Shown here: in pieces, positions 11,001 to 20,308 of the stretch
Position numbering within the stretch: the first letter of the stretch is position 1
Layout of the letters: every line of letters begins with the position of its first letter
The notes under the pieces: model-generated
Told to the model about the DNA's origin: nothing
Database searches by the model: none
What the model saw: only the letters and a program-made list of their open reading frames with translations
DNA from: Ereboglobus sp.
Lineage (GTDB): Bacteria; Verrucomicrobiota; Verrucomicrobiia; Opitutales; Opitutaceae
NCBI GenBank assembly: GCA_029974595.1
Contig: JARKRC010000041.1
Location: forward strand, 1-64,000
Direction of reading: 5' to 3'
DNA: 64,000 bases
Translations under genes and position numbers: made by a program

Positions 11001-13642
11001 ACCGCGTGCGCTTCGACGGCACCGGCGCTGCCGGGAGCCGGGACATCTTCATCGACGCGGGCGAAGTACGCGTCGCCGACATGACCGTGGGCGGCGCCGG
11101 GAATTACACATTCACCGGAGGGGGAATCCACGCCGACGCGGACAACGTGCAGCCGGATGCGGGAGGGGTGGAGCACATCACCGACGCGACGGGCAAGCTC
11201 ATAAAAATGAGCGGAGGGACGCTGACGCTGGCGAACGCGAAAAACACCTTCCTTGGAGGAGTGGAAATCAGCGGAGGGGTGCTGGCCATCAGCCGGGGGG
11301 ACCAGCTGACGACCAGCGCGACCACCGGCATTGAGTTCACCGGCGCGGGCACGCTCCGGGCGAACGCCGACCTGGCGCTCGACAACACCATCACCATCGC
11401 CGCCGGCGTCACTGGCGTCTTCGACAGCTTCGGACACACAGTGGCTTTGGATGGCGTAATCATCGGCGCAGCGGACGCCACGCTGGCCAAGACCGGCGCC
11501 GGCGTGGTGGTGCTCGGCGCGGATATCAGCGGATTTTCCGGCACGCTGGCGGTGGGCGGCGGAGTGCTGCGTGCCGGCGCGGCGGATGTGCTCACGGCGG
11601 CGTCTGCCGCGACCATCTCCGTGGACGCAGGCGCTGTAATTGATCTCGACGGGCACAACCAGACGCTTTCGAAGCTGCGGGGTGCGGGCACCGTGGAACT
11701 CGGCGCGGCGAAGCTCGTCATGGATATTGATGCCGGCGGCGCCGGATTCGGGGGCGGTTTCGCCGGCTCCGGCACGGTGTTCAAGCAGGGCGCGGGCAAG
11801 TGGACGCTTTCGGGTTCAAGCAGCCATACGGGCGGGATGGTTTTGCAGGATGGCGAACTCGGGCTGGCGAACAGTTTCGCGCTCGGCGCCGGCGCGCTGA
11901 GTGTCGAGGCGCCCGCGGCCAAACTATATATTGAGGCGGACGGGCTCACCATTGCCAACTATATCGTGGCTGGTGCGAACGGCGTGACCATTTCGGCGGG
12001 GAGTGGATATCGGGCAGAGTTTTCCGGCAGCATAAGCGGCGGGGCCGTGACATTGGAGGGATCGGGCACGCTCGTGCTTTCGGGCAACAACTCCAACGCC
12101 GGCCTGACAATAAAAAATGCCCGCACGGTTGCCCGTCGCGCGGAATCGATTTCCGGCGCGGTGACGATTGATACAGGCTCGGTGCTGGAGTTTGACCATG
12201 TTCCCGGAGGCCAGATAAACAGTGTCGTATCGGGCGACACGCTGATGTTTGCTTCCAGCACGCTGGCGATGCGCGGCGCGAACACATTGCAAAAATTCAT
12301 TGTCGGCGCCGGCTCATTCGTCACGGCCGATACGGTCGGATCGCTTGGCGGCGCAGGCGTGGATGTCACGGTCAGGGATGGCGGTCAGTTGAAAATATCA
12401 AACACGGCCACGCTGGCGCGCAACATGAACGTGGACGGCGGCGCGATTATATTCGGCTCGAATTATAAAATGAGTTCGCTCGAGCTTTCCGGCACGATGA
12501 ATTTTATAAATGGCGGCGAGATCAAGCTCGGAGGGATTCTTCCCACGGGCGTTTACACTGCGGCAATCGCCGCCGGCGGCATTCCGGACATGCCCGCCTA
12601 CGACCCGCATCAGGGCGGCATGTTCATGGTGGTGGATGTTGTGGACGGCGGCACGCTGCTTATCACCGCCTACAACAAGGCGCTGGAACCGGGCAAGGAC
12701 ATCGTCGTGAGCTTCGATGCGATGGCCGCCTCGATGCGCACGGTGTATTCGCGGGTCAGCGAGGAATTCCTGACTCCATTGCTCGATCACGACGCGCAGA
12801 AACCGAAAAAGAGCCTCTGGTTCCGGATGATCGGTACGTTTGGCGATCAGGGTGATGATGCGGACCATCTTGGCTACACGGACAAGACTTATGCAGGCAT
12901 TGTCGGATATGACTGGATTTCCGGCAAAAACCTCATGCTTGGCGGATACATCGGCCACGCCACCACACGTTTGGAAACGACAAACAACGCCACCACGGAC
13001 ATGAATATGCCTTACATGGGTCTTTATGCCGCGAGGCGCATGGGTGATTTTTATATAGCCGGCGATTTTACCAAGGGCTTCGGCGGAGCGGATACCGAGC
13101 GGCGGGAAGATCAGGGCAATGTCGTGAAGGGCTCTTATGATCTCGGCAGCATCGGGGGCAGCCTGGAATTCGGCTATATGTTGCCGCTCTTTGCAAATGG
13201 CGGAATCAAGCCCTCCATCGGGATACACTATATGGGTTTGTCATTCAAAGATTACGCGGAAACAGGGAAGGGGGCGGTGCGGCTGGATGACATACGCGCG
13301 TCCTTGTTGCAGGGCGTGGTGAGGATCGATGCCAGTCGGAAACTCACAATGCCCTGGGGGCTTCCCGGCATGGTCGATGTGCGCGTCGCGTGGTCCCGCA
13401 ATCTGGATAACCAGCGGACGGACACATGGGCGACCTTGGTGGACTATCCGAACGCCAGATTCCAAATCCGCGGCGATGAATATGACAGTAATGGCGTCAT
13501 AATGGGCATCGGCCTCAGGATGATGCTGTCCAGGAAAATACTATTCTCGCTGATGTATGATTCCGACCGCATTCCATTAGGCGGCCATGACAAGGTCGGC
13601 GCCCGCCACACCTTCAGTTCGATGATCCGGGTGAGCTGGTGA
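8075..13642 (+). CDS. Giant autotransporter with Pmp-like and PATR repeats
   Basis: Predicted type V-secreted surface protein, 1855 residues. A signal peptide covers about residues 1-33. The N-terminal passenger (about 60-310) has repeated FxxN plus GGA(I/V) units (FENNQTSGQGG, FRNNAS, FEGNSAQIG, FIANRAGRDGGAI, FTGNWGGRSGGAI), as in chlamydial polymorphic membrane proteins. The middle carries autotransporter-associated beta-strand repeats (GKLKKSGAGELAF, GGVLAFDHAGQLG, KTGEGALLLTGD) and two copies of a roughly 150-residue module beginning W-T-G. The last 290 or so residues form the autotransporter barrel (from about WFRMIGTFGDQGDD), ending in an aromatic residue (IRVSW). It sits between two sialidase genes on the same strand. 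It could be an adhesin or a scaffold for surface enzymes; no catalytic domain was recognised. Confidence 0.88.
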   Translation: MKHTAPLHSGLSFCARMFALAVFALANMPLRADPPPPSGNIVADTVIDPVDRVQITAASPIAYNIYDGVTLTLRNGSSTANGGVFLAGGNLTIGPSGTLGTGRVIFENNQTSGQGGVLYVNSGRSVNITNSIFRNNASSNNSGAGVIRNDSNAGSINLSRVLFEGNSAQIGAVIRNYAAGGVFVTTGTFLGNYTSGTSSSAGMGGAIQVGSATAETNLVDVAFIANRAGRDGGAIMNSGNAGVVLRDMQEFTGNWGGRSGGAIYDNNNAVTSGNSVEFIYSGSTGKDDFVYSGNVAGGLGAIVPEATLVSGTYTMTPLARSGGFYYANNAGWLRFNIAGTVTLSIGQAGNPAAFDSIATANAGTGAKLDKAGAGRLILHADNAYFQGTVNVNEGSLLLGNQDARLGGVINVATGATFGGAGTLTTLNQSNAVVAGRTIVSTSAGAFIQTGNPTAVDAETLTVGGDLVAGAGITFSHDLFTSGSASLLRVANLSLAGTGTVNLGLLATGSFALIEWTGSGLGAGDLSQLILTVDGVASNPRSTAALSLSGNQLVVTNTVNNLIMRWTGAEGASWTRRPSTAQKNWTDAGGSSENRFFNADSVVFDGVADAANAENRDITIDAGGVVVSGMEVTGTARYVFGGAGGIEADAGAVGSAAFAPSGKLKKSGAGELAFVNTGSNLFQGGIEIAGGVLAFDHAGQLGSGTGGIAFVDSATLRAAGTVTGTLTGGINIAAGKTAGVEVEQAGALVYAGALTSAADSTLRKTGEGALLLTGDSSANTGTVALEAGALTLATPGAALGGKITVGSGATLGGVGTTGGSVKLAAGGILEAGLDTTQSGTLTVNNLEMTGEAMVRMDLFKDADTGGYQKSDRIIDTGASVISGTNTIDLTSFASGTFNLGNLTGLAAAGRVTLSGMTLPSGGRLTAELTNSSGVLKLVTTSDQSREMTWTGSSGSTWNLAQANWTGAGAVNQFSYGDRVRFDGTGAAGSRDIFIDAGEVRVADMTVGGAGNYTFTGGGIHADADNVQPDAGGVEHITDATGKLIKMSGGTLTLANAKNTFLGGVEISGGVLAISRGDQLTTSATTGIEFTGAGTLRANADLALDNTITIAAGVTGVFDSFGHTVALDGVIIGAADATLAKTGAGVVVLGADISGFSGTLAVGGGVLRAGAADVLTAASAATISVDAGAVIDLDGHNQTLSKLRGAGTVELGAAKLVMDIDAGGAGFGGGFAGSGTVFKQGAGKWTLSGSSSHTGGMVLQDGELGLANSFALGAGALSVEAPAAKLYIEADGLTIANYIVAGANGVTISAGSGYRAEFSGSISGGAVTLEGSGTLVLSGNNSNAGLTIKNARTVARRAESISGAVTIDTGSVLEFDHVPGGQINSVVSGDTLMFASSTLAMRGANTLQKFIVGAGSFVTADTVGSLGGAGVDVTVRDGGQLKISNTATLARNMNVDGGAIIFGSNYKMSSLELSGTMNFINGGEIKLGGILPTGVYTAAIAAGGIPDMPAYDPHQGGMFMVVDVVDGGTLLITAYNKALEPGKDIVVSFDAMAASMRTVYSRVSEEFLTPLLDHDAQKPKKSLWFRMIGTFGDQGDDADHLGYTDKTYAGIVGYDWISGKNLMLGGYIGHATTRLETTNNATTDMNMPYMGLYAARRMGDFYIAGDFTKGFGGADTERREDQGNVVKGSYDLGSIGGSLEFGYMLPLFANGGIKPSIGIHYMGLSFKDYAETGKGAVRLDDIRASLLQGVVRIDASRKLTMPWGLPGMVDVRVAWSRNLDNQRTDTWATLVDYPNARFQIRGDEYDSNGVIMGIGLRMMLSRKILFSLMYDSDRIPLGGHDKVGARHTFSSMIRVSW

Positions 13643-13692
13643 ACATGGATGAATTTCAATGCCAACATAATTTTTCTATTTGGGCTTTAACT

Positions 13693-13712
13693 CACGGGCA
13701 GGGAAGCCCGTG
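13693..13712. repeat. Short palindromic repeat CACGGGC...GCCCGTG
   Basis: Inverted repeat with 7-base arms and a 6-base loop, in the gap between the autotransporter and the next sialidase gene. The same CACGGGC/GCCCGTG(CCAC) core recurs at 49639-49690, 52620-52640 and, more weakly, 43667-43685. It could act as an mRNA hairpin or processing site; no T-run follows. Confidence 0.6.
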
Positions 13713-13784
13713 CCACGTGGCTAGGCTTCGAGCCCAGGTCTCCGAAAAGTCCAAGACCAAAGGGATAGCCTCCTGCTCGCCATT

Positions 13785-15452
13785 ATGAACATCTCCCCTT
13801 TTATTTTTCTTGCGGCCACCGGCGTAATCGTGGCGGCGGCTGCGGATGCGGCGAACACCTCCGACCGATTAGTCAACCTCGCGCCGAGTGCGGTGGCGTC
13901 AACGCCGCACGCACCGCAACGTTCCACGCGAGGTGCAGGCAAGGCGATTGATGGTGTCGCGGGGCGCGATCCTAATAATGGCTGGATGCCCTCCATCGCC
14001 GGAGGAGCAAGCGCTGAGCATCCCGTCCTGCTCGCGCTCACATGGCCGGAGCCGGTGGCATTAAGCAAAATCGTCATCAAATGGCCGGAGAAACGAGGCT
14101 GGTATTTCTCAAGTTATACCATCGCCAGATGGGATGCCGGAACACTTCCCGATCTTGGCGCCCCCGCCACGATTTTTCCCCACGTCGATGTGTTCATCGG
14201 CGGTCAGGACGGATATGACACCTATAGAATCCCGGCGCTTGTCGTGAGCAATAAAGGGACGGTGCTTGCGTTTTGCGAAGCCAGGAAAAACAACGCTCGC
14301 GACCATGGCGACATTGATCTCATGATAAAACGCAGCGTCGATGGTGGAAAGACCTGGGGACCGATGCGGTGTGTTTATGGAGAGCCGGGCGACGTCACAA
14401 TCGGGAATCCGGTTCCCATCGTGGACCGCCTGACCGGGGAGATTCACCTTGTGTTCAGCCGCGACGGGACAACCCTGTTTTATACAAAGAGCATGGATGA
14501 CGGTGTCACGTTTGCGCGGCCGATTGACATCACCGGTGTCATCCGGCGGTTTGCCGCAGCGATTGCCCATCCATGGAAAAGCGCGTTGGCCGGTCCCGGA
14601 CACGGTTTGCAGCAAGCTAACGGCAGGCTGGTCATCCCGGTCAAGATATCCGCCCCGGAGGGAAGCAGCCCCCGCCGCCGTGTCGGCATTATATACAGTG
14701 ACGATCATGGCGCCACCTGGAACCCCGGCGGATTCGTGCCGGCCACGCTTGGTGAAACAAGCGAGAGCACGGTGTTTGAAACCGCGAAAGGCGTCCTGGT
14801 GCTCAACAGCCGCTGGCATGACGGTCCCTGCCGTGTCTCAAGTGAGAGCCGCGATGGCGGCCTGACTTGGAGCATCCCGGTCGCCGTGCGGGAGCTGCCT
14901 GATCCCGTCTGCGAAGGCAGCATCTTGAAATATTCCGCCGATCCTGCGGATGGCCGCGTCTTTTTTTCCAATCTCGCCCCGCTACCCGGTGGAAAACGCA
15001 GCCGGCTCATTGTGCGAAAAAGCACAGACAACGGCGCCACTTGGCCGCATGCACGAGTGGTCATGCCCGGTCCTGCTGGATATTCTGACTTGGCGGTTTC
15101 TGCCGACGGTTCGCTGCTCGTCTTGTTTGAAAATGGCGCCCATCATTATGCGGAAAAAATGACTCTCGCCCGTTTGCCTGCCAACTCTTGGGACGATCTG
15201 GAGGCTGCCGGAATGGAACTTCGCGCGGACCGTTATGACTTTATCCGTTCCAAGGAGATAGCAAAGGCCGCTGAATGTGTTCCCGTGGTTGTTGAGAAAA
15301 ACCGCCGGGATGCCAGTCCGGCAGTGCATGTGTTCAGGGAGCCCGTCACCACCCGCGCGCTTCTGCTGCTCATTACGGGCGTGAAGCAAACGGACGGATT
15401 TGTTTATCTTCAGGAAATCGAAGCATGGGGAACGCGAATAAAAACACCCTGA
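13785..15452 (+). CDS. Sialidase (GH33) apparently nested within a split F5/8 type C (discoidin) domain
   Basis: Secreted exo-sialidase of 555 residues with a signal peptide of about 22 residues. The first part (about 27-115) looks like the start of a discoidin domain (NLAPSAVAS, AIDGV, NNGW, LSKIVIKWPEKRGWYFSSY). The GH33 propeller follows (about 130-480): YDTYRIPALV, RDHGDIDLM, Asp boxes SVDGGKTWGP, SDDHGATWNP, SRDGGLTWSIP and STDNGATWPH, the Glu in SESTVFE, Arg residues in NSRWHDGPCR and KRSRLIVRKS, and the Tyr region AGYSDLAVS. The last 60 or so residues (FREPVTTRALLLLITG, YLQEIEAWG) match the end of a discoidin domain. All GH33 catalytic positions appear present. Its propeller closely resembles that of the sialidase at 5246, suggesting duplication. 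Confidence 0.9.
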   Translation: MNISPFIFLAATGVIVAAAADAANTSDRLVNLAPSAVASTPHAPQRSTRGAGKAIDGVAGRDPNNGWMPSIAGGASAEHPVLLALTWPEPVALSKIVIKWPEKRGWYFSSYTIARWDAGTLPDLGAPATIFPHVDVFIGGQDGYDTYRIPALVVSNKGTVLAFCEARKNNARDHGDIDLMIKRSVDGGKTWGPMRCVYGEPGDVTIGNPVPIVDRLTGEIHLVFSRDGTTLFYTKSMDDGVTFARPIDITGVIRRFAAAIAHPWKSALAGPGHGLQQANGRLVIPVKISAPEGSSPRRRVGIIYSDDHGATWNPGGFVPATLGETSESTVFETAKGVLVLNSRWHDGPCRVSSESRDGGLTWSIPVAVRELPDPVCEGSILKYSADPADGRVFFSNLAPLPGGKRSRLIVRKSTDNGATWPHARVVMPGPAGYSDLAVSADGSLLVLFENGAHHYAEKMTLARLPANSWDDLEAAGMELRADRYDFIRSKEIAKAAECVPVVVEKNRRDASPAVHVFREPVTTRALLLLITGVKQTDGFVYLQEIEAWGTRIKTP

Positions 15453-15519
15453 TGCCGGTGGCCCAAACCGCATTTTTCTGCCACATAAAACACAAAGGGC
15501 TAAATTTGAGCAACACGGC

Positions 15520-17985
15520 ATGAAACACCATTTTTTCCCCTGTTTGGTTTTTCTCCTGCCAGCCGTCCTTTGCTCTTCGCTTACTGCTGCGACGTCAACC
15601 ACTTTGCTTCGCTATGATCGTCCCGCCGAGAAGTGGACCGAGGCTCTCCCGGTCGGCAATGGGCGCCTTGGTGCGATGGTTTACGGCGGTGTTTCCAGAG
15701 AGGTGCTCCAGCTCAACGAAGCCACCCTGTGGTCCGGGGCGCCGCGCGATTGGAACAATCCTGCCGGTCCCGCCGTGCTCGCCGAGGTTCGCAAAGCTGT
15801 CTTCGCCGGTGATTACCTCAAGGCCGACCAGCTTTGCCGGGCAATGCAGGGGCCTTACAATGAATCCTACCAGCCGCTCGGTGACCTCGTGCTAGACTTT
15901 ATCCACGATAATACCGCCGAACCGGCACTGGCCTCCTACAAGCACACGCTGGACATTGACCGCGCCGTCGTCACCACCCGCTATGAAATCGGCGGAACCA
16001 CTTATACCCGCGAGGTGTTTTCCAGCCATCCCGATCAAGTCATCGTCGTTCGCATCACCGCAAGCCGCCCGGGAAAACTCGGCCTGGCAGTCAAGGCAAC
16101 CAGCCTGCTTCGCCACGAAACAGCACCGGACGCCCCGCGTACCCTCGTCATGCGCGGTCGCGTCCCGTCGCACGTTGCGCCAAACTACTACCGCAGCGAT
16201 CCCAATCCCGTTGTTTATGACGAAGGCGAAAACCCGGAGGGCATGACCTTTGCCCTGCGCGTCGCCGTCCATGAGACCGACGGCATCATCACCAGTGATG
16301 ACACTGAGAAAGCACTTGTGATCAAACAAGCAAGCGCCATCACGCTTCTTGTCAGCGCGGCTACCAGCTTCAACGGGCCATTCAAATCGCCCGGGCGCGA
16401 AGGTCGCGATGCAGACGCACTCGCCAGGCGTCCGCTCAATGCGGCAGAAGCCGCTTCATACGCCGGTCTTCTCTCGCGCCATATCACCGACTATCAAGGG
16501 CTCTTCCGTCGTGTTTCCCTCGACCTCGGCGGCAATCCTGACGCCGAGCGCCTCACCACCGAGGAGCGCCTCATTGCCTTTGCAGAGGGGAAGGCGGACC
16601 CGTCGCTTGCTACGCTCCTGTTCAATTACGGACGCTATTTGCTGATTGCCAGTTCGCGCCCGGCTCCCGCCAGCGGGGACTTTCCTTTTGCGCTTCCGGC
16701 CAATTTGCAAGGCATCTGGAACGATAAAATGCGCCCGCCCTGGAGCTCCAACTGGACGCTTAATATCAATACCCAGATGAACTATTGGCCCGCCGAGCCT
16801 GCTAACTTGTCCGAATGCCACGAGCCGCTGTTTGCTTACATCGAAAACCTCTCCATCAACGGACGCAAAACCGCTGTTGTGAACTACGGCGCGCGCGGCT
16901 GGTGTTCCCACCATAATGGAGACATCTGGTGCCAGACCGCGCCTGTCGGCGAATATGGCAAAGGCAGCCCGCGGTGGGCCAACTGGGGGCTCAGCGGCCC
17001 GTGGCTCTGCCTGCATCTGTGGGAGCACTGCGCCTTCACGCGCGATGAAAAATTCCTGCGCGAGCGCGCCTGGCCCGTCATGCGGGACGCGGCCGAATTC
17101 TGTCTCGACTGGCTCATCGACGATGGCAAGGGCCGCCTTGTCACCGCCCCGTCGTTCTCGCCCGAGATCGGCTTCTTCCTTCCCGATGGCAGCGGACGCC
17201 GGGCTGAAACATCAATGGCGTCCACGATGGACATGTCCATCATTTGGGAGCATTTCACAAACTGCATCGAGGCTGCCCGTATCCTGAAAACGGAGGAGGA
17301 TTTCGCGCAAAAACTCGCCGCTGCCCGCGCCCGCCTTTATCCGCTCAAAATCGGTGCGCGCGGACAAGTTCAGGAATGGTTTGAGGATTTTATGGAAACG
17401 GATAAGCATCACCGCCACGTTTCGCACCTCTTCGGGCTGCATCCCGGGCGCCAAATCACTTCTGCCACGCCCGAACTGTTCGCTGCCGCCCGACGGGTGC
17501 TCGAAATTCGGGGCGATGGCGGCACCGGATGGTCGCTCGGCTGGAAAATCAATTTTTGGGCGCGCCTGCGGGACGGCGATCATACTTGGCTCGTCGCCAA
17601 AAACCTGCTGCGTCCCATCGACCTGAAGTCGGGCCGCAAATTCGGCGGCATTGGTGGTGTGTATGTCAATCTCCTCGACGCACACCCGCCCTTCCAAATC
17701 GACGGCAATTTTGCCTTCACCGCCGGCATTGTCGAGATGTTGCTCCAGTCGCATAACGGCGAAATCCACCTCCTTCCCGCGTTGCCTGCCGCATGGCCGT
17801 CCGGCTCCGTCCGCGGTCTCCGCGCCCGCGGCGGTTTCGAGGTGGATATCGAATGGACGTCCGGAAAACTCACGCATGCCGCCATTCGCAGCACCATCGG
17901 TGGCGATGCCAAAATCCGCCACGGTGAAAACGTCATTCCTGTCACGTTCAAATCCGGTGAAAGTTATACACTCACAGGAAAATAG
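15520..17985 (+). CDS. Alpha-L-fucosidase, GH95
   Basis: Secreted inverting fucosidase of 821 residues, expected to remove alpha-1,2-linked fucose. A signal peptide covers about residues 1-24. The GH95 N-terminal domain is typical (EALPVGNGRLGAMVYGG, LNEATLWSGAPRDWNNP, YQPLGDLVLDF). The (alpha/alpha)6 barrel has LNINTQMNYWPAEPANL (catalytic Asn pair region), the Glu in SFSPEIGF (about residue 547) and the Asp in IDGNFAFTAGIVEML (about 727), with GTGWSLGWKINFWARL and EIHLLPALP near the end. Full length for the family. It lies 67 bases after a sialidase gene and 30 bases before an esterase gene, so it is probably in the same transcription unit. Family call secure; linkage specificity is inferred from the family. 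Confidence 0.94.
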   Translation: MKHHFFPCLVFLLPAVLCSSLTAATSTTLLRYDRPAEKWTEALPVGNGRLGAMVYGGVSREVLQLNEATLWSGAPRDWNNPAGPAVLAEVRKAVFAGDYLKADQLCRAMQGPYNESYQPLGDLVLDFIHDNTAEPALASYKHTLDIDRAVVTTRYEIGGTTYTREVFSSHPDQVIVVRITASRPGKLGLAVKATSLLRHETAPDAPRTLVMRGRVPSHVAPNYYRSDPNPVVYDEGENPEGMTFALRVAVHETDGIITSDDTEKALVIKQASAITLLVSAATSFNGPFKSPGREGRDADALARRPLNAAEAASYAGLLSRHITDYQGLFRRVSLDLGGNPDAERLTTEERLIAFAEGKADPSLATLLFNYGRYLLIASSRPAPASGDFPFALPANLQGIWNDKMRPPWSSNWTLNINTQMNYWPAEPANLSECHEPLFAYIENLSINGRKTAVVNYGARGWCSHHNGDIWCQTAPVGEYGKGSPRWANWGLSGPWLCLHLWEHCAFTRDEKFLRERAWPVMRDAAEFCLDWLIDDGKGRLVTAPSFSPEIGFFLPDGSGRRAETSMASTMDMSIIWEHFTNCIEAARILKTEEDFAQKLAAARARLYPLKIGARGQVQEWFEDFMETDKHHRHVSHLFGLHPGRQITSATPELFAAARRVLEIRGDGGTGWSLGWKINFWARLRDGDHTWLVAKNLLRPIDLKSGRKFGGIGGVYVNLLDAHPPFQIDGNFAFTAGIVEMLLQSHNGEIHLLPALPAAWPSGSVRGLRARGGFEVDIEWTSGKLTHAAIRSTIGGDAKIRHGENVIPVTFKSGESYTLTGK

Positions 17986-18015
17986 CCTGCTCATTTCAAT
18001 GTTCTACTTTTCGTC

Positions 18016-19005
18016 ATGAAAACCGCCATCGTATATGTCTTGTTGATTGTTTTTGCGTTCAGCCTGCCTGCATCCTTGCCGTTGCCGGGGCAGACCGCCC
18101 CGGCGGCCAAGCGGCCGCCAAACTTCGTCATGCAGCTTGTGAAGACCATCCAGCCGACGCGCACGCTGGTTTATAAAAAAATCAACGGACGCGAACTGCA
18201 TCTGTTTGTTTTCGAACCGAAGGACAAAGCGACAAGGCCGCGCCCGTGTTTTGTGTCGTATCATGGTGGAGGCTGGACGGGAGGATCGGCGCGCATGATG
18301 TTTTCATTCACCGAGTGGGCGGCGAAGCAAGGCATGGTGGGCATCAGCGTGGAATACCGCCGTTACAAGGCGGGCACGGACGTGACGGTTTTCGATTGCG
18401 TGAAGGACGCCCGCTCCGCAATGCGCCACATCCGCGCGCATGCCGCCGAGCTCGGCGTCGACCCGGACCGCATCGTGGCCAACGGCGCGTCGGCGGGCGG
18501 GCATCTGGCGGCGGCCACCGCGCTCTTCACCGGTGTCGATGAAGCGACCGACGATCTCTCCGTGCCGTGCGCGCCGCAGGCCCTGGTGCTGTTTTCCCCG
18601 GTCATCGACACGTCCGCCGAGGGCTACGGCAACAAGAAGATCGGTGAACGCTGGAAAGAGCTGTCGCCCGCCGACCGCGTGGTGAAGGGCGTGCCGCCTA
18701 CGCTGTTGTTTTACGGGACGGGTGACACCCTCACGCCAGGGACGGGGAAATTTCAGGCTGCGATGACCCGGGCCGGCAACACGATCGAACTCGTCACGGT
18801 CGAGGGCGCGGGGCACACCTACATGTTCAAGGACGCCGCGCTCTACGCCGACACGCTCCGGCGCATGGAGGTGTTTCTGCGCGACCTCGGGTTTATCAGA
18901 AAAAAAAGTTCGTCGCTCTTTCCGATGACTGAAAACGTTAAAAGCTCACGCAGAGGCGCGGAGACGCAGAAAGGAAAACCTCCGCGTCTTTGCGCCTCTG
19001 CGTGA
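18016..19005 (+). CDS. Secreted alpha/beta-hydrolase (esterase), C-terminus running into a repeat
   Basis: Probable carbohydrate esterase or carboxylesterase of the hormone-sensitive-lipase-like (BD-FAE) group, 329 residues. The signal peptide covers about 1-25. Oxyanion motif HGGGW, nucleophile Ser in NGASAGG (about residue 159), Asp in GTGDTLTP and His in GAGHTYMF form the expected triad. The domain ends near residue 297 (FLRDLGFIR); the last 20 codons and the stop are encoded by a palindromic repeat at 18946-19005, so the original stop has probably been lost. Last gene of the first locus, 30 bases after the fucosidase; it may remove acyl groups that block glycosidases. Substrate unknown. 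Confidence 0.82.
   Translation: MKTAIVYVLLIVFAFSLPASLPLPGQTAPAAKRPPNFVMQLVKTIQPTRTLVYKKINGRELHLFVFEPKDKATRPRPCFVSYHGGGWTGGSARMMFSFTEWAAKQGMVGISVEYRRYKAGTDVTVFDCVKDARSAMRHIRAHAAELGVDPDRIVANGASAGGHLAAATALFTGVDEATDDLSVPCAPQALVLFSPVIDTSAEGYGNKKIGERWKELSPADRVVKGVPPTLLFYGTGDTLTPGTGKFQAAMTRAGNTIELVTVEGAGHTYMFKDAALYADTLRRMEVFLRDLGFIRKKSSSLFPMTENVKSSRRGAETQKGKPPRLCASA
18946..19005. repeat. Palindromic dispersed repeat overlapping the esterase stop codon
   Basis: Imperfect inverted repeat of about 60 bases: the left arm starts TCACGCAGAGGCGCGGAGAC and the right arm ends TTGCGCCTCTGCGTGA. The esterase TGA lies at its far end. It may also serve as a transcription terminator of the first locus, though no T-run follows. 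Confidence 0.7.
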
Positions 19006-19259
19006 TCCATGGTTTTCATTTGCCGACGGGTGAAAACCGGTCACTGAAAAGAGCGAACAACCACTTTATTAAACTGGTGATATGCGAGGCCGGGCGGTTC
19101 GGGTGGCACGGGCGACCCCGCCCGTGGACGGCGTTCCGCGCCGCAAACCTCTGGACACATGGGTGGGGTCCCCATGCCACGCAATCCCTCGGGGCGTCCG
19201 CGTAACCTCTGTTAACAAAGGAGTACTAGCGCGAAGGCTCGCCGCAGCATTTCGCCTCG
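19006..19259. other. Non-coding spacer with repeat remnants
   Basis: No gene seen. It contains GTGGCACGGGCGACCCCGCC at about 19099, a variant of the CACGGGC/GCCCGTG repeat family, and a GGTGGGGTCCCC palindrome at about 19161. The lost 5' part of the following pseudogene would have been here. Confidence 0.5.
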
Positions 19260-20308
19260 ATGCCCTCGATCACGAGTCGCTCCCATCTCGCCCGCGCCAA
19301 GGTCGAGCCTCGCGTGGCGGAGCTGCTTTTCAACCGCATGGTCAACGCGGAAAAAAACCTCACCGTCCTGCTCGGATACCACGTGGTCGCGGCCTTCCGC
19401 GAGGGGCCGTTGCTCAAGCGCGTCGTGCTCGAACCGCTGCCAGACGAAGGTGCCGGCGAAGTGACGGTGTCCGCCAAAATCTTCGCCGACGCCATGCTGA
19501 TGGCGCTCTGGTATCTGCAAAACGATCCCGACGTGCCCGCGCGGCAACGCGAGCGGTTCGCCGGCTACGGACTGGCCGCCGACGAGTTTCCGGACAACCG
19601 CAACCTGCCTTACGAAATCTACGTCCGCGAGGCGCGCCGCCTCGTTGGCCGCGCGATTTTCACCGAGCACGACAACCTCATTGCCGCCGGCATGGCTCGC
19701 ACGCCGGTTCAGGCCGACAGTGCCGCGATTACCGACTGGCCCGTCGATATCCGTGGCCTGCCTGCCGCGGCGCTCCGGCAAAAGCAACATGGACGGCGTC
19801 TTCTTTCTCGCGGAGGAGGGCCGCCCCGCGCAGGTGCCTTACCGCTGCCTGTTACCGAAAGAAGTGGACAACCTGCTCGTGCCCGTTGCCTTGTCGGCTT
19901 CCCATGTCGGCTGGGGTGCAGTCCGGCGAGGCTGCTGGCTTCGCCGCCGCGCTGGCGATGCAAACCGGCGTCACGCCGGCCGCGCAGTATTTCGGCGCAC
20001 AAGGCTTCTTCGCCGGCTACGACGCACGGCCTGACGCGCCGCTGTGTGAACGGCTCGCAGGGATATGGGCCGCCGCGTTCGTCCGGTTGCGCAACGGGAA
20101 GCACAACCCGCAAAAACTGGCGCGCGTGGTGACCGCCGCCGAAGCAGAGCCGCCGGATGCGCCCATCGCCACGAGCCGTTTTCTGACACTAATCCGGCAC
20201 CCTTGGGTGGAGCAAGATCACAAGCCGCTGACGCGCGGCGAAGCCTGCCGATTGATGTTCCAGCTTTTGGAAACCAAGTCCAGCAGCCCGCCCGCTCCCG
20301 GGGACTAA
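19260..20308 (+). pseudogene. Decayed FAD-dependent oxidoreductase
   Basis: Remnant of a FAD-dependent oxidoreductase gene of the family found intact just downstream. Frame A (19260 to about 19770) reads [47 protein letters not shown]. Frame B (about 19775-19915) reads [39 protein letters not shown]. Frame C (about 19918-20308) reads [14 protein letters not shown] to the end. Two frameshifts, the loss of a few codons at [13 protein letters not shown], an apparent internal deletion near 19490, and absence of the N-terminal GxGxxG region mark it as broken. The three frames joined follow the family order, so this is decay of one gene rather than several genes. Confidence 0.85.
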
